A DNA stretch of 64,000 nt from Chlorocebus sabaeus (lineage: Eukaryota > Chordata > Mammalia > Primates > Cercopithecidae): the NCBI RefSeq assembly GCF_047675955.1, contig NC_132911.1, positions 71,457,133 to 71,521,132 of the forward strand. Reading direction: 5' to 3'. Below, in pieces: positions 12,432 to 23,949 of the stretch (position 1 is the first letter of the stretch; every line of letters starts with the position of its first letter). Both the position numbers and the translations under genes were made by a program. The notes beneath the pieces were generated by a model. That model did no database searches and was not told the origin of the DNA. It worked only from the letters and a program-made list of their open reading frames with translations.

Positions 12432-13499
12432 GTTCAACTCATTTTTAATTTGAGTGTGTGTAACATTTTTGAAAGTATATCTATATTTATCTCATTTTAT
12501 CCTCATTTCCCCCCCCGAGGGACAGTAAGGAGTGAAATAAACCCAAATTTTAAAAATTAGAATATTACAATAATTTTGTAATGAGAATCTACCATCTACA
12601 AATTGACAAGAAATTTCTTAAAGTTTTTCCTTTCAAATTCATTTTTGCAAAGTCGAATTTGCTGTGCAAAAATAGTAATCTCAACTTAAATAATTTTTGA
12701 TACATAGATCTGTAAACAGTACCTACAAAAGCAGAATCTCAGTGTCCAAAAAAATCTGTAATTGGCTACATAAAGTATTACAAAATTTTCAAATGCCAAC
12801 TTAAATGTCTCGTCATCAAATGGAAGACTTCTGGTTTTTTTACAAAAGCAAAAGTTCCAAACGTTTTTTAACTGTCTTTTATTTGTAGTTCCTACAGATA
12901 ATGGGGGAAAAAACGATGTAAAAATGGCAACTCTTCCTAGTTAAATGCCTTGTATCATTTTAACAGACATATGGCAAACTCTTAAAACTTGACATCATAT
13001 ATCATATAGGCACCAAAAATGGTTTCCTGTCCAAAAATACGGCCCAAATTAAAAAGCTTTTCACTTAAAATGCCAAGGCCTAATTCTGTTTCATTCTCGT
13101 AACAATGTTCTAAATCAATCTTGATAGCTATTACAGAACATTAACATTAAAGGATAATATGACTATTTTAGCCATCGTGAAATTCTGGAAAAATAATTTA
13201 TCCTTTCATCAAGCTAGTGAATTATGAGTCTTGAGTTAGGATTAAATATAAAATTAACAAAAATTAAAATATAACCTGTATATCAAACATAATATGAAGG
13301 TAAAAACTGACAACATAAAAATGAGTATTTTTAAAACATACAACATCACAACCAAAACAACATTTCAACAAATAACAAATTGAAAAAAGCATTCATTAAA
13401 TTGGTAAAACATAAGAACTATTTTAAGTTTTATTTGAGGATGAAAACAAAAAAATCAGAAACTGGTACACCTCCCAAAAAAAAAAAAAAACCACTTAAG

Positions 13500-13801
13500 G
13501 CCGGGCGCAGTGGCTCACACCTATAATCCCAGCACTTTGGGAGGCAGATGCAGGCAGATCACCTGAGGTCGGGAGTTTGAGACCAACATGACCAATATGG
13601 AGAAACCCCGTCTCTACTAAAAATACAAAATTATCCAGGAATGGTGGCACACGCCTGTAATACCAGCTACTCAGGAGGCTGAGGCAGGAGAATCACTTGA
13701 ACTCAGTAGGTGGAGGTTGTGGTGAGTGGGGATCGCGCCACTACACTCCAGCCTGGGCAACAAGAGGGAAACTCCATCTCCAAAAAAAAAAAAAAAAAAA
13801 A
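13500..13801 (+). repeat. Alu (AluS-like) with extra 5' flank
   Basis: Full Alu, antisense to the gene. The 14-bp repeats 'agaaactggtacac' lie at 13,457-13,470 and 13,802-13,815, so about 29 bp including an A15 run sits between the left repeat and the Alu 5' end. This is unusual for a simple insertion (see findings). Confidence 0.93.
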
Positions 13802-14189
13802 AGAAACTGGTACACTTGCACAACACATGCAGGCAGACACGACTGAAAAAATCCCTAATTCTACTAATTCTCTGACAATATTTTAGAACCACATGATTGT
13901 TATTCTATTTCCAAAGATCCTGGGAGAAAACTTTAGGAATATATACATTTAAAAAAAAAAAGTACAAAGCAAATATTAATTTTTTTCAAATATCCTAAAA
14001 CAGAACCCCAAAATATAATGCCCCTCAATCACATCTTTTAAAATGCCTAATACTTATAAATGGTTTAAAATAATGGAGATGCAACATATATTTGGAACTT
14101 TCTTTTAAGATAAACAAATGTATTACAATATACCACATAGACAATGGCAAAGCTATTGTGAGGACCAAATTCCATTCAAGAGAGCAAGA

Positions 14190-14315
14190 ACCATTTATTC
14201 AACTAGTACAAGTTCCTTGAGGACAGCAGCTGCATCTTATTTCATTTTTTATTCTTAGTGCTTATCCAGTGCCTAGTACTTCGTTGGCACATGTTAGTTG
14301 AACAGGTGAATGAAA
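14190..14315 (+). repeat. L2 3' end fragment
   Basis: 'ccttgaggacagcagctgc', 'ccagtgcctagtacttcg' and 'gttgaacaggtgaatgaa' follow the order of the L2 3' end. Confidence 0.7.
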
Positions 14316-14454
14316 AAACAGAAGTGCATGGCAATATACAAAAATTATTTCACATTCTGGAGAACTTTCCAGTGTATTCAAATCTGATTTAACGTGAAAC
14401 AAATGAAATATCCAATAGTAATATTATATTTCAATGCCTAAATGCAAAACGTAC

Positions 14455-14689
14455 CTCAATTTGCATCTTCAGATGTGTTTTGAAATTTGACAACAAAGTA
14501 AGAAATATAGAAAGAGAAAGCTCGAAAACCTCTGGAACAGAAGAGACTCCATTTTTTGAGAGTGCAACACAAAGATACTGCTTAATAGCATTAATAAACA
14601 TCTCATTTGTCCTGAAAACAGGTCCTGCATTCTGCAGAATGGATAGAAGTAACTGCAATGAAAGAATCTTGGATCGGAGTTCATGAGAC
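14455..14689 (-). CDS. ARFGEF1: ARFGEF1 exon 10
   Basis: 235 nt; it completes Lys446 and encodes residues 447-524: SHELRSKILSLQLLLSILQN, FRTNEMFINAIKQYLCVALS, FELSLSIFLTLLSNFKTHLK, then MQIE. Amphipathic HEAT-like helices upstream of the HUS box. Acceptor tttag, donor GAG|gtacgt (strong). It is flanked within 1 kb by an antisense Alu (13,500) downstream and a sense Alu (14,926) upstream, a pairing that could loop out this exon. Residue 470 reads Val where I recall Ile in human; conservative if real. Confidence 0.96.
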
Positions 14690-14925
14690 CTAAAATGTAA
14701 AAAAGAAGGCACAATACATGAACAAGGTTGGCATTATAGTAATAACAGGTTGTTCCAAAAATATTTCCAGATACATATAATTTCATAAACTTTGTAAATG
14801 GAGAGGAAGAGAAAATTCTATAACATAAAAAAAGTATAGTACATGAACAACTCAGCCACTAACAACAGGTGCTTTCACTGATGTTCCCTTGAACCATATA
14901 TTTATAATTTCACAAACTTTTAAAA

Positions 14926-15173
14926 TTTATTTATTTATTTTGAGACAGAGTCTTGCTCTGTCACCAAGGCTGGAGTGCAGTGATCTCAGCTCATTACAAC
15001 CTCCAACTCCCGGGTTCAAGTGATTCTTCTGCCTCAGCCTCCCAGGTAGCTGGGACTACAGGTGCCCACCACCACACCCAGCTAATTTTTTGTATTTTTA
15101 GTAGAGATGGGGTTTCACAGTGTTAGTCAAGATGGTCTTGATCTCCTGACCTCGTGATCCACTGCGCCCAGCC
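14926..15173 (-). repeat. Alu with internal deletion
   Basis: Minus Alu in which 'ctcgtgatcc' joins directly to 'actgcgcccagcc', losing about 45-50 bp of the left monomer. Imperfect target repeats start at 14,911 and 15,174 ('cacaaactttt' and 'cacaaacttta'). Confidence 0.9.
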
Positions 15174-15455
15174 CACAAACTTTAAAAAGAAAAAAAAATT
15201 CACAAATATTTAACATCAAACCATTGTTTTACTGGAAAAGAAAAAAACCATGTGAAGATACATGCTGTGTTCCTTTCTTTCACAACCATTCTTCTCCCTA
15301 CAAATCATCAGCAACTTCTCAGATTAAATGCCATATTTAATGTTAATACACAACAGTTCCAATGGACTTTTTTCTGCTTATGCTACTCAGAAATCCTAAA
15401 CAATAATAAAAAAGTTTTGGTTGCATTAACAAGTGACAGCACTAATTCAAGCTTA

Positions 15456-15834
<379 letters not shown>

Positions 15835-17010
15835 ATGAAATAAAAATACAAACTTAAAATAGCTTAGCAACTTATTCTAAATAATTTTGTAATGAAAAGC
15901 TGAAAAAGTAGTTTTTGGCTTAAAATTTTTTTTTTTCCCAGTCAATATACTGTGGCATGCTTCTGATTACTACCTAGTGTTTTAATTATTTGATTTTGCA
16001 AACACAATTTTCCTTCCATTGAAACTGATCTCTTAAGCCCAACAGACCAAGGACATTGATCCCAGGCAACATTTCAAATGCAGAACACACCAAATTGCTC
16101 TAGCAGATGGTTCTTTTTCAAAAAAAAAAAAAGTAGCCCAAATGCTACTTTCAGTCATATTTACACTATATAGTAAACTTAACTGCCCTTGATTTCCACC
16201 TGAAAAACTTTATGGTTATAAGTGTCAAGTAATTCAAGAAGCTACATAAATCTAATAAGGAATTGTTAATTTCACGTAAATGGGTATCACAAAAAAATAC
16301 TACTTTCTCTGAAATAAAACTGAAGCCAATAATATTATGGCTCATTATTACACAGTCATGTTTCTAAGATGGCCATTGCCCTGAGTCTTCCTTTGAATCT
16401 AAAAATATGTGCAGCAAATACATAATTACCAAAAAAATGCTTAGATAAATCAAGTTAGAGACAGCGAGACCTAAGACTTCAAATAGCTACAGGGAACTAC
16501 AAATTAACCCACCATCTCCCCTCCTGTTCTAGTCTTCCAAGGCTTAAATACTACTTCCTATTCTAGCTCACATTTATCACCTATTATGCTCAATTCCTAT
16601 TGTAATTAAATCCTGCAGCTTACCATTCTATAACAATGTTTGTTCTAAGTATGTTTTATATTTGTATTCCCAACTTTTAATAAAATATCTTGTATACTGT
16701 ACATGCTAAAAAAAAATGGATTTATTCTTGTATTCATCCATTTATTAAATACCTACTGTGTACACGGCAATAATGAATGAAGAAATGATTAGACAACTGT
16801 CTTATGACACAATAAGTTATACTTTTGAAAGGCAAAAGAGGCTGGAAATATCAGGTCTGCAGTTTTTCATGGGGTAGTTTCAAATTATGATTCAGGCGTA
16901 AATAAGAACATTTCCTGGATCATCATTTTAGCAAGACCAGAAAATATAAAGGGGAGCAAAGACAAAAAAAAAAAGAAAATTATGTAACTACAAAAGCTTG
17001 ACTTTTGGCC

Positions 17011-17036
17011 AAAAAAAAAAAAAAAAAAAAAAAAAA
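17011..17036. repeat. Poly-A tract
   Basis: About 26 consecutive A with no Alu attached; likely length-variable. Confidence 0.85.
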
Positions 17037-18304
17037 TCATTAAAGACAGAAAACGACATATTCTTTTGGAAAAAGAATAGCTTCTAAGGGTGTATTCAGT
17101 ATTCAATTCCATTGTTTAACGACCCTGATAGTCAAGTCAACAAGGTCTTCAAACAAAATTTCCTAATACTTGGTTTAAACCCACTAAGTATAAGGCTTGT
17201 TAATTTACATTATTCCTCATAAGAATCCTTTGTAACATTAAAGATTGCATCTTTTCAAAACCAGATCACTCTTTTTTCAGGGATAAACTCTTCCCTACCC
17301 CAAGTACTCCTCAAAATTCATATTATTTTCCTTTGTGTCCTTTTCATTGTCAGCATTTTAAAGAATTTCTTCTTTTCTGTTTCTAGCATTCTTTCAAATC
17401 ACAATTTTTACATTTGATTTGGAAAAAAGCATCTGAGGCTTTAATGGTCAATAATATTTTTAAAGCATGGCAAAAATGGCCTTCAGCAATAATACCAAAT
17501 CTTATCTCTTTCTTAAAGTAGGTCTTCACTGATTCAGAATGAGATGCTAAAACTGCTGATTTTTGAATGAGACTTTTTAAAATTCAAAACTGTCGATTTT
17601 TTAATGAGATTTTTGAATGTTCAATTCTGACTTAGGGTTTGGGTCTTAAAGAGATTTTATGATTTTAGGCTTCTGGGTCTAAAGGATGTTTCTCCCTGAA
17701 CTGGTACAATCTGACAAAATTAAACAAATATAACAAATGGAGTTTGCAGATATGTATGAAGTTTTCACAGCAACTGTCTCTGGTCTGCTCAGTTGGCACT
17801 TAGAAACTGAAACACTCTATAGAATTTTTTTAAATTGAAGTACTGTTGCCTTACATCTCTATTTCAATATCCCTTTCTTAAAGTTATGGTCTGCTCCAAG
17901 GTTTCTTTCTCCAGAAAGTTCTAAAATTGTCATACTGCAATACATCATGCTACAGTATTAGAGAGGCGGGCAACTCATATAACTTCCAAACTCAATCTCA
18001 AGAGTAGTTAGTTACATTTGAATCATATGAGAGATACCTGACCATTTACGACTTACAAAAATGGCACTTTCCTAGGGTTTAATCTAACATATTTCATGAA
18101 AATTAGACAAGTGGCTCCTAACTCAAAGTTCGTCCTGATCCCAATAGAGAAAGATATCATCCTAGGGTATTTTGTCAGACCTTAATGAATATGCATTATC
18201 TTTCATTACAACTTTTAAGATCTTTTAGGTTTTTAGTACCTTTTGACTGGCAGTTTTTAGAAACCTAGGACTGGGATACAGGGTTACATTAGCTCCAAAG
18301 TTAC

Positions 18305-18395
18305 TTATATGGAAATAAGAATTCACTAATTCATTCATTTGATAACACTTACTGAGCCCCTCCTATGCACCAGGCACTATTCTAGAATGCTGTCA
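18305..18395 (+). repeat. L2/MIR-type fragment
   Basis: 'cattcatttgataacacttactgagcccc' and 'tatgcaccaggcactattct' are typical MIR/L2 phrases (ttattgagc..tgccaggcactgttct). Confidence 0.65.
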
Positions 18396-18522
18396 TACCC
18401 TTTAGGAAATAGCATAAGTTATCTATTCCAGCAATGTTGAAACTTTTTTTTTTAGAAAATAGTATAAGTCACATACCCTTTAGGAAATAGTGTAAGTTAT
18501 CTACTCCAGCAGTTTTGAATTG
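18396..18522. repeat. Local tandem duplication, about 78-bp period
   Basis: 'taccctttaggaaatag' starts at 18,396 and again at 18,474, and both are followed by similar 'gtaagttatct..ccagca' text. The spacer carries a third degenerate 'gaaaatagtataagt'. The repeat ends about 165 bp from the donor of exon 9. Confidence 0.8.
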
Positions 18523-18684
18523 TTTTTCAATACTTTTTTCTTAAACGTAAAATACCTCCCCTCCACCCAATTTTTTTTATGGTTCTATAGGACAAAAAGA
18601 ACAAAAGAAAATCCAAACATTACCTTAACAGTAACTTTCAAGCCTAAAAACCTCTATTTGTCAGGCAAAACAGTTAATAACTTA

Positions 18685-18819
<135 letters not shown>

Positions 18820-19977
18820 CTAAACAAGTTAACACACCATGAAAATTTTAGAGATATTTGCCAGTGTAAAATCATTTCAGCCTTCTACTGTATTTCATTC
18901 AATTCACTAATAGGTGGAGATTCCCCCACTACTGGAAGGGGAACCAGATGAGGGAATCTGCCACATTGTTTTTCTTTTATACTCCACGGACCACACCCAA
19001 CAATAAATACCTTTAAAAATGCACTTTAAAAATATTCCTTATGAATAAACCAAATAAACTCTTAAAATTTACCCAGCTCATACTATTACTGACAAAAAAA
19101 CTGATACATCATGCCTGACAAGATCCTATCCAAAGACTAAATTATACTCCCTACCTGTCATTGACTGTTTCATGCTTTTGTTCTATTTTATTTCTTGTCT
19201 TACTGTGGGCAAACATAAACTGAAGGTCAACCAAGTCAAGAAAACCTACTCCTAAATATGGGACACTTAGTGTAGGACTCCTTTACCTAAAAAGGCAGAT
19301 TTTTACACACAGAATATAGGGTAGGAAGGAGGAAAAGAACCTGTCATTACCAAGGTACTGATTTCTTTGCAGCCCTAAACAAAGGTTAAGGTGAAGTTCC
19401 CTAAATTTCTAAAAGTTTTCTCACCATGCAACACAGGTTGAGTTACCTGAAATGTTTGGGACCAGAAGTGTTTTGGGTTTCAGATTTTTTTGGATTTTGG
19501 ACTATCTGCATTATACCGATTGAGCATACTAACCCCAAAATCCAAAATGTGGAATTCTCCAATAAGCATTTCCTTTGTGTATAACCTTTGAGCGTCATCT
19601 TGGCACTCAAAAAGTTTCGGATTTGGAGCATTTTGAATTTCAGATTAGGAATATTCCACCCATTCCAGAATTATCTTGTGAATATGTAATAAGAATGTTC
19701 TTATTAAATGTTAATTCAATTGGTAGATGGGTGTGGAGAAGATGTAAATATAGATGACACATACCTTAAAGTTGGAAATATAACTATCAAAATATGAAGG
19801 GGAAAAAAATCGCTGTAATTTATATAGAAGGAAAAAAAAAACCAATTTTCTTATTTCCCCAAACTAAATAAAATCAGGCAGCAGCATCAGCTGAAAATAC
19901 TCATGACAAGGTGGTGGCAGCCTATAAATTTGTAAGATTAACAGGATTTCTCCCCCTCCCCACCCTTCCATTTATAC
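18820..19977 (-). other. Intron 8
   Basis: Holds a MITE at 19,434-19,660. 18,820-19,430 and 19,661-19,977 contain no element I recognise. Confidence 0.7.
19434..19660. mobile_element. Inverted-repeat MITE, probably pogo/Tigger-related
   Basis: Starts 'caggttgag' and contains the mirrored phrases 'ttttggattttgg', 'ccaaaatccaaaatg' and 'tttcggatttgg', giving a long palindromic design. The text is a common human/primate MITE whose name I do not state. The right terminus has decayed ('gattaggaatattc'). Confidence 0.7.
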
Positions 19978-20153
19978 CTGAGTATCATTGGAAGAGACTG
20001 ACAATCTATCATCAGGTAAGGATGGTGTATATGCAACAGAAATTGGTGTTCCTGGAATTCCATTTGCTTGAATATTTTCACTGTCACTACCATCCTCTAT
20101 CGTTCCAATGTTGCCATCTGCGCTTGCATTTATAGCAGTCCCTTCTCCCATAT
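19978..20153 (-). CDS. ARFGEF1: ARFGEF1 exon 8: disordered acidic linker
   Basis: 176 nt; it completes Asp343 and encodes residues 344-401: MGEGTAINASADGNIGTIED, GSDSENIQANGIPGTPISVA, YTPSLPDDRLSVSSNDTQ. Low complexity, rich in D/E/S/T, with no fold expected; it links the DCB and HUS parts. Residue 349 is Ala here; I recall Thr in human. Acceptor tttag, donor CAG|gtataa. Confidence 0.95.
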
Positions 20154-20904
20154 CTAAAATGGTAAGAATAAAAACCATGCAAATATATCTGACTTAACCG
20201 AAGTATATTTAAAAAGCGTACAGTACTTAAAATGAAACAGAGGCAGGAAAGCAATGTGAAGTAAAATATGTATTGGCACCATTTAAAGGTTAGCATACTT
20301 ACTACTAAATAAGTATGCATCTGGCATACTTCCAAATACAATCCTTAAGTTGCTCCGGCAATGAAACACACTTAGCTGATGAAAGGCTAACCAGGATGTG
20401 CCAAAACAGAAGCTTACTTTTAGTCTATATTAGCATTTACTGAACTGGGTTTTGATGAATGCTAATGACTTGGGATGTGAACACAAATTCCTCGAAAAAA
20501 TATCTCATTGTCAAATTAGTTCAGGAAATGCTGGGAAACAGGTTTCTTTATTATAGCCTTTAAGATGCTAATATGTACAAAACTCTCCAAGTATATACAG
20601 TGTGTAGTGTTTCCAAAATTTATTTTACCATAAGCCCCCTTCCCGTTTTTAGAATTCCTATGAATATCTAACAATCTATGTTCTCTGGAACACAGCCAGG
20701 GAAATAATGACCTACACCACTGAAAATTTTTCACTAGGTCACTTTGAGTGATCATACTTGTAATTAATATAAACAGAAACAAATGACTTCTGGTAGAATA
20801 AACAGAGATAATGAAAATAATACCAAGTTCCAGAACTACTCTAGGTATAATGAAACTCTTTCATGCCACCAATTGAAAGAAAACTATAAGATAGTATGAG
20901 AGAC

Positions 20905-21120
20905 ACAAGCTGTACTATAAAGAACACAGATTCTGAAATATTTTTAAAGACCTGTATTTCAATCATGTCTTCACCAGTTAATTGGGTAAATTATTTCATC
21001 TGTGTTTGCCTGGGTTTCTTCCTAAGTAACAGAAATAATAAGGTCTATGAGGAACCACCAAAACACAGATACAAGACATAAAGAATAAAATTGGTACTCA
21101 GTAAGTGGTAGTTATTACTA
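20905..21120 (+). repeat. MIR SINE
   Basis: 'aaagaacacagattctgaa', 'cagttaattgggtaaattatttcatctgtg' and 'gtactcagtaagtggtagttatta' follow the MIR consensus order from 5' to 3'. Confidence 0.75.
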
Positions 21121-21260
21121 ATTTTGTTACTAATTGATAACATGTCTCCAACTTTGAGTGACTCAAGTAATACGAAAAGAGTAGCAGCTTCTGGTTCCCC
21201 TACCCAGAAGTTGCTTTCTCCTCTCCAAATCAGAACACCCTGGAATAGATGAAACTGGAT

Positions 21261-21558
21261 AGCCTGGGTGCAGTGGCTCCCCCTGTAATCCCAGCACTTT
21301 GGGAGGCCGAGGCAGGTGGATCACGAGGTCAGGAGTTGGAGACTAGCCTGGCCAACATGGTGAAACCTCGTCTCTACTAAAAATACAAAAATAAGCCAGG
21401 CACGGTGGCAGGCGCCTGTATTCCCAGCTACTCGGGAGACTGAGGCAGGAGAATCACTTGAACCCGGGAGGTGGAGGTTGCAGTAAGCCAAGATACCACC
21501 ACTGCACTCTAGCCTGTCAGAGCAAGACGCCATCTCAAAAAACAACAACAACAAAAAA
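21261..21558 (+). repeat. Alu (AluS-like)
   Basis: Plus-orientation Alu ending in (AAC)n/A tail; antisense to the gene. Confidence 0.94.
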
Positions 21559-21753
21559 CCCTGGATAATTCCAAAGCAATTTTTGCATTAATAAGTATAA
21601 AATGAAAAATATATTCAGTAATAAAATACATTATGAAAACTGTTATACAAAACAGATGCTTTCTTAGAGGACTTTTGGAGCTTTAATATGCTAATATTTG
21701 ATGCGCTAAATACCACTATAGCTTTTATATATTACATATATAAAGAATGCATA

Positions 21754-21890
21754 GGACAGGCATGGTGGCTCATGCCTATAATCCCAGTACTCTGGGAGGC
21801 CAAGATGGGAGGATCACTTGAGCTCAGGAGCTCAAGATCAGCCTGGGCAACTTAGTGAGATACCATCGCTACAAAAATTTTTTTTTGAAA
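21754..21890 (+). repeat. FLAM/AluJ left monomer
   Basis: A single left monomer ('ggacaggcatggtggctcat' to an A/T-rich tail). It lies between two copies of 'aaagaatgc' (21,742-21,750; 21,891-21,899), its target duplication. Confidence 0.9.
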
Positions 21891-21899
21891 AAAGAATGC

Positions 21900-22186
21900 G
21901 GCCGGGCGCGGTGGCTCACGCCTGTAATCCCAGCACTTTGGGAGGCCGAGACAGGTGGATCACGAGGTCAGGAGATCGAGACCATCCTGGCTAACGCGGT
22001 GAAACCCCGTCTCTACTAAAAAATACAAAAAACTAGCCGGGCGAGGTGGTGGGCGCCTGTAGTCCCAGCTACTCGGGAGGCTGAGGCAGGAGAATGGCGT
22101 GAACCCGGTAGGCGGAGCTTGCAGTGAGCTGAGATCTGGCCACTGCACTCCAGCCTGGGCGACAGAGCGAGACTCCGTCTCAAAAA

Positions 22187-22219
<33 letters not shown>

Positions 22220-22225
22220 ATAAAA
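21900..22225 (+). repeat. AluY
   Basis: Near-consensus young Alu (box 'gatctggccactgcac') with a long (AAAAAT)n tail. It uses the same 9-bp 'aaagaatgc' site as the preceding FLAM, with a third copy at 22,226-22,234. Confidence 0.95.
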
Positions 22226-22799
22226 AAAGAATGCTTACATATGTAAAGACTGTGGAAAGACTTAGAAAAAAAAACAAACAATGATTATTAGAAACTGAGT
22301 TCCTATCTCATTCCCCAGAGTACTTATTCCAAAACTTATTCTCTCTGTACCCAATTACATCTCTTCCTATGATTCTCCCCACCTCCCATTAACAAATGAC
22401 TTCCACCTACTACTTAGCTAAAAATCAGGTAATTTAACATAGGCTCCCACACTGTCTCTTGCAGCACCACAAAAATACATCTCTTCTTGCCTTCAACAGT
22501 ATCATCCTCCACTAAGTATTTTAACATTGCTTTTTCAATTTTGTGCACACAACTGGAACTTCCCCATTATCCAATAAACATTCAAATATTTTCACACACA
22601 CACATAAAATCTTCCTTCGCCTCTTGCTACACCTCAGTTCTTGTCCATTTTCTTCCCTCTTTTTATTAAATTTCTCAAATGAATACTCAATATTCTTTGA
22701 TATTACTTTCCTCCTTTCCATCTCAAGAAATTTCTCAAAGAAACTGAAAACATTTCCTTATTTTCTTTTTAGACTTTGAAGCCACACCCCTGTGGGCTG

Positions 22800-22985
22800 A
22801 AATCTTCACTTTATCATTTCTTTGAAAGGAATAATCACTCATTGCTTCAGTTTTCTCATTTGTAAAGAGGGGATAGTAATAGTACCTAAACATCCCAGTG
22901 TTTGAGGGAAGAGTAAATGAATAAATACAAGCATATAAAATCATTTGGGATATACAGGAAGCACTTAATACAGTTGGATATTACT
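22800..22985 (+). repeat. MIR SINE
   Basis: 'ttcagttttctcatttgtaa', 'gatagtaatagtacctaa' and 'aagcacttaatacag' match the MIR consensus order. Confidence 0.8.
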
Positions 22986-23949
22986 ACTGTCTCATGTTTT
23001 TTCCTCTAATTATCCTTTAAACATAGATGCAAACTTCTACTTTCAAGGCAGTGAATTGAGCCTACCAATTTACCTTCTCCTTTGACAAATCCCACTGAAA
23101 TTACAAAAAAAAAAAACATAAACAAAAGATGTACTTTTAATAACGCCGATAAACTAAGAAGTATATCACTGGATCATAAACTTTGAGGAATTCCTAAAAA
23201 GTAGGTTGAGATCAAAAGAAAAGCTATTTAATTTATTGCTTATGACTGAACATATGCAAAGAATAGGCCTACCTGAGAGATATGATTGTTTTACCACTTG
23301 GGTTCTAAAGACTTCAAAGCCTAGAATGGCAAAGTGCTATGAGGTAGAAGGAAAGACGCAAATCAAAGAGCTTGGGGAACCATGCCAATGTCTATCAATA
23401 GAGCTGACCACAGCCATGATCATCTAGACTATATTTGATCACTGCCTGCTAATTAAAGTAGATTGTTTAGTAGGTCTCCTAACAGAACAAGTAGATCAGG
23501 AAAGGAGAGCAGTATCTCAGCTAACTGGGAATGCTGCAATAAACACAGAGGGAAAACCAACTAAGGTTCTAGGCTCCTACTCTGTTTCTACTTAATTATT
23601 TCTAATTAAAGCCATTTCTGAATGATGCCAGCCTAAGATTCCCTGGCAAGGGTGGGAGAGTGAGAACAAATCAACAAGTGGGAAGATCTCCCTCAGTGTA
23701 GAATATATAAAAAGTGTATAGCATTCATCCCAAGTTTCACTTGACTTTGGTTTGTGTTGACAACATGGTGAATGATATGGGCCTACACAGCCCAAGGGTC
23801 ACTAGAGCCCCCCTGCTCAAGGGAGGTAACTGCTTCTTTGCTCTCAGCTTAGAAATGAGGTCTGCCTTTGGACCACAGTCACCTCATGAATTTTGGAAAG
23901 GAAGGCCTCACAAGAAACAGAAAAAACATATACACAATTACTAAAAGTA

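Larger units (their letters stand above)
10204..14454 (-). other. Intron 10 (4.25 kb)
   Basis: Contains MIR-like text near 10,355, an L2 3' end near 11,030, two Alus in opposite orientation and an L2 piece at 14,190. The blocks 11,140-12,110 and 12,440-13,450 are AT-rich with nothing I can name. Confidence 0.7.
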
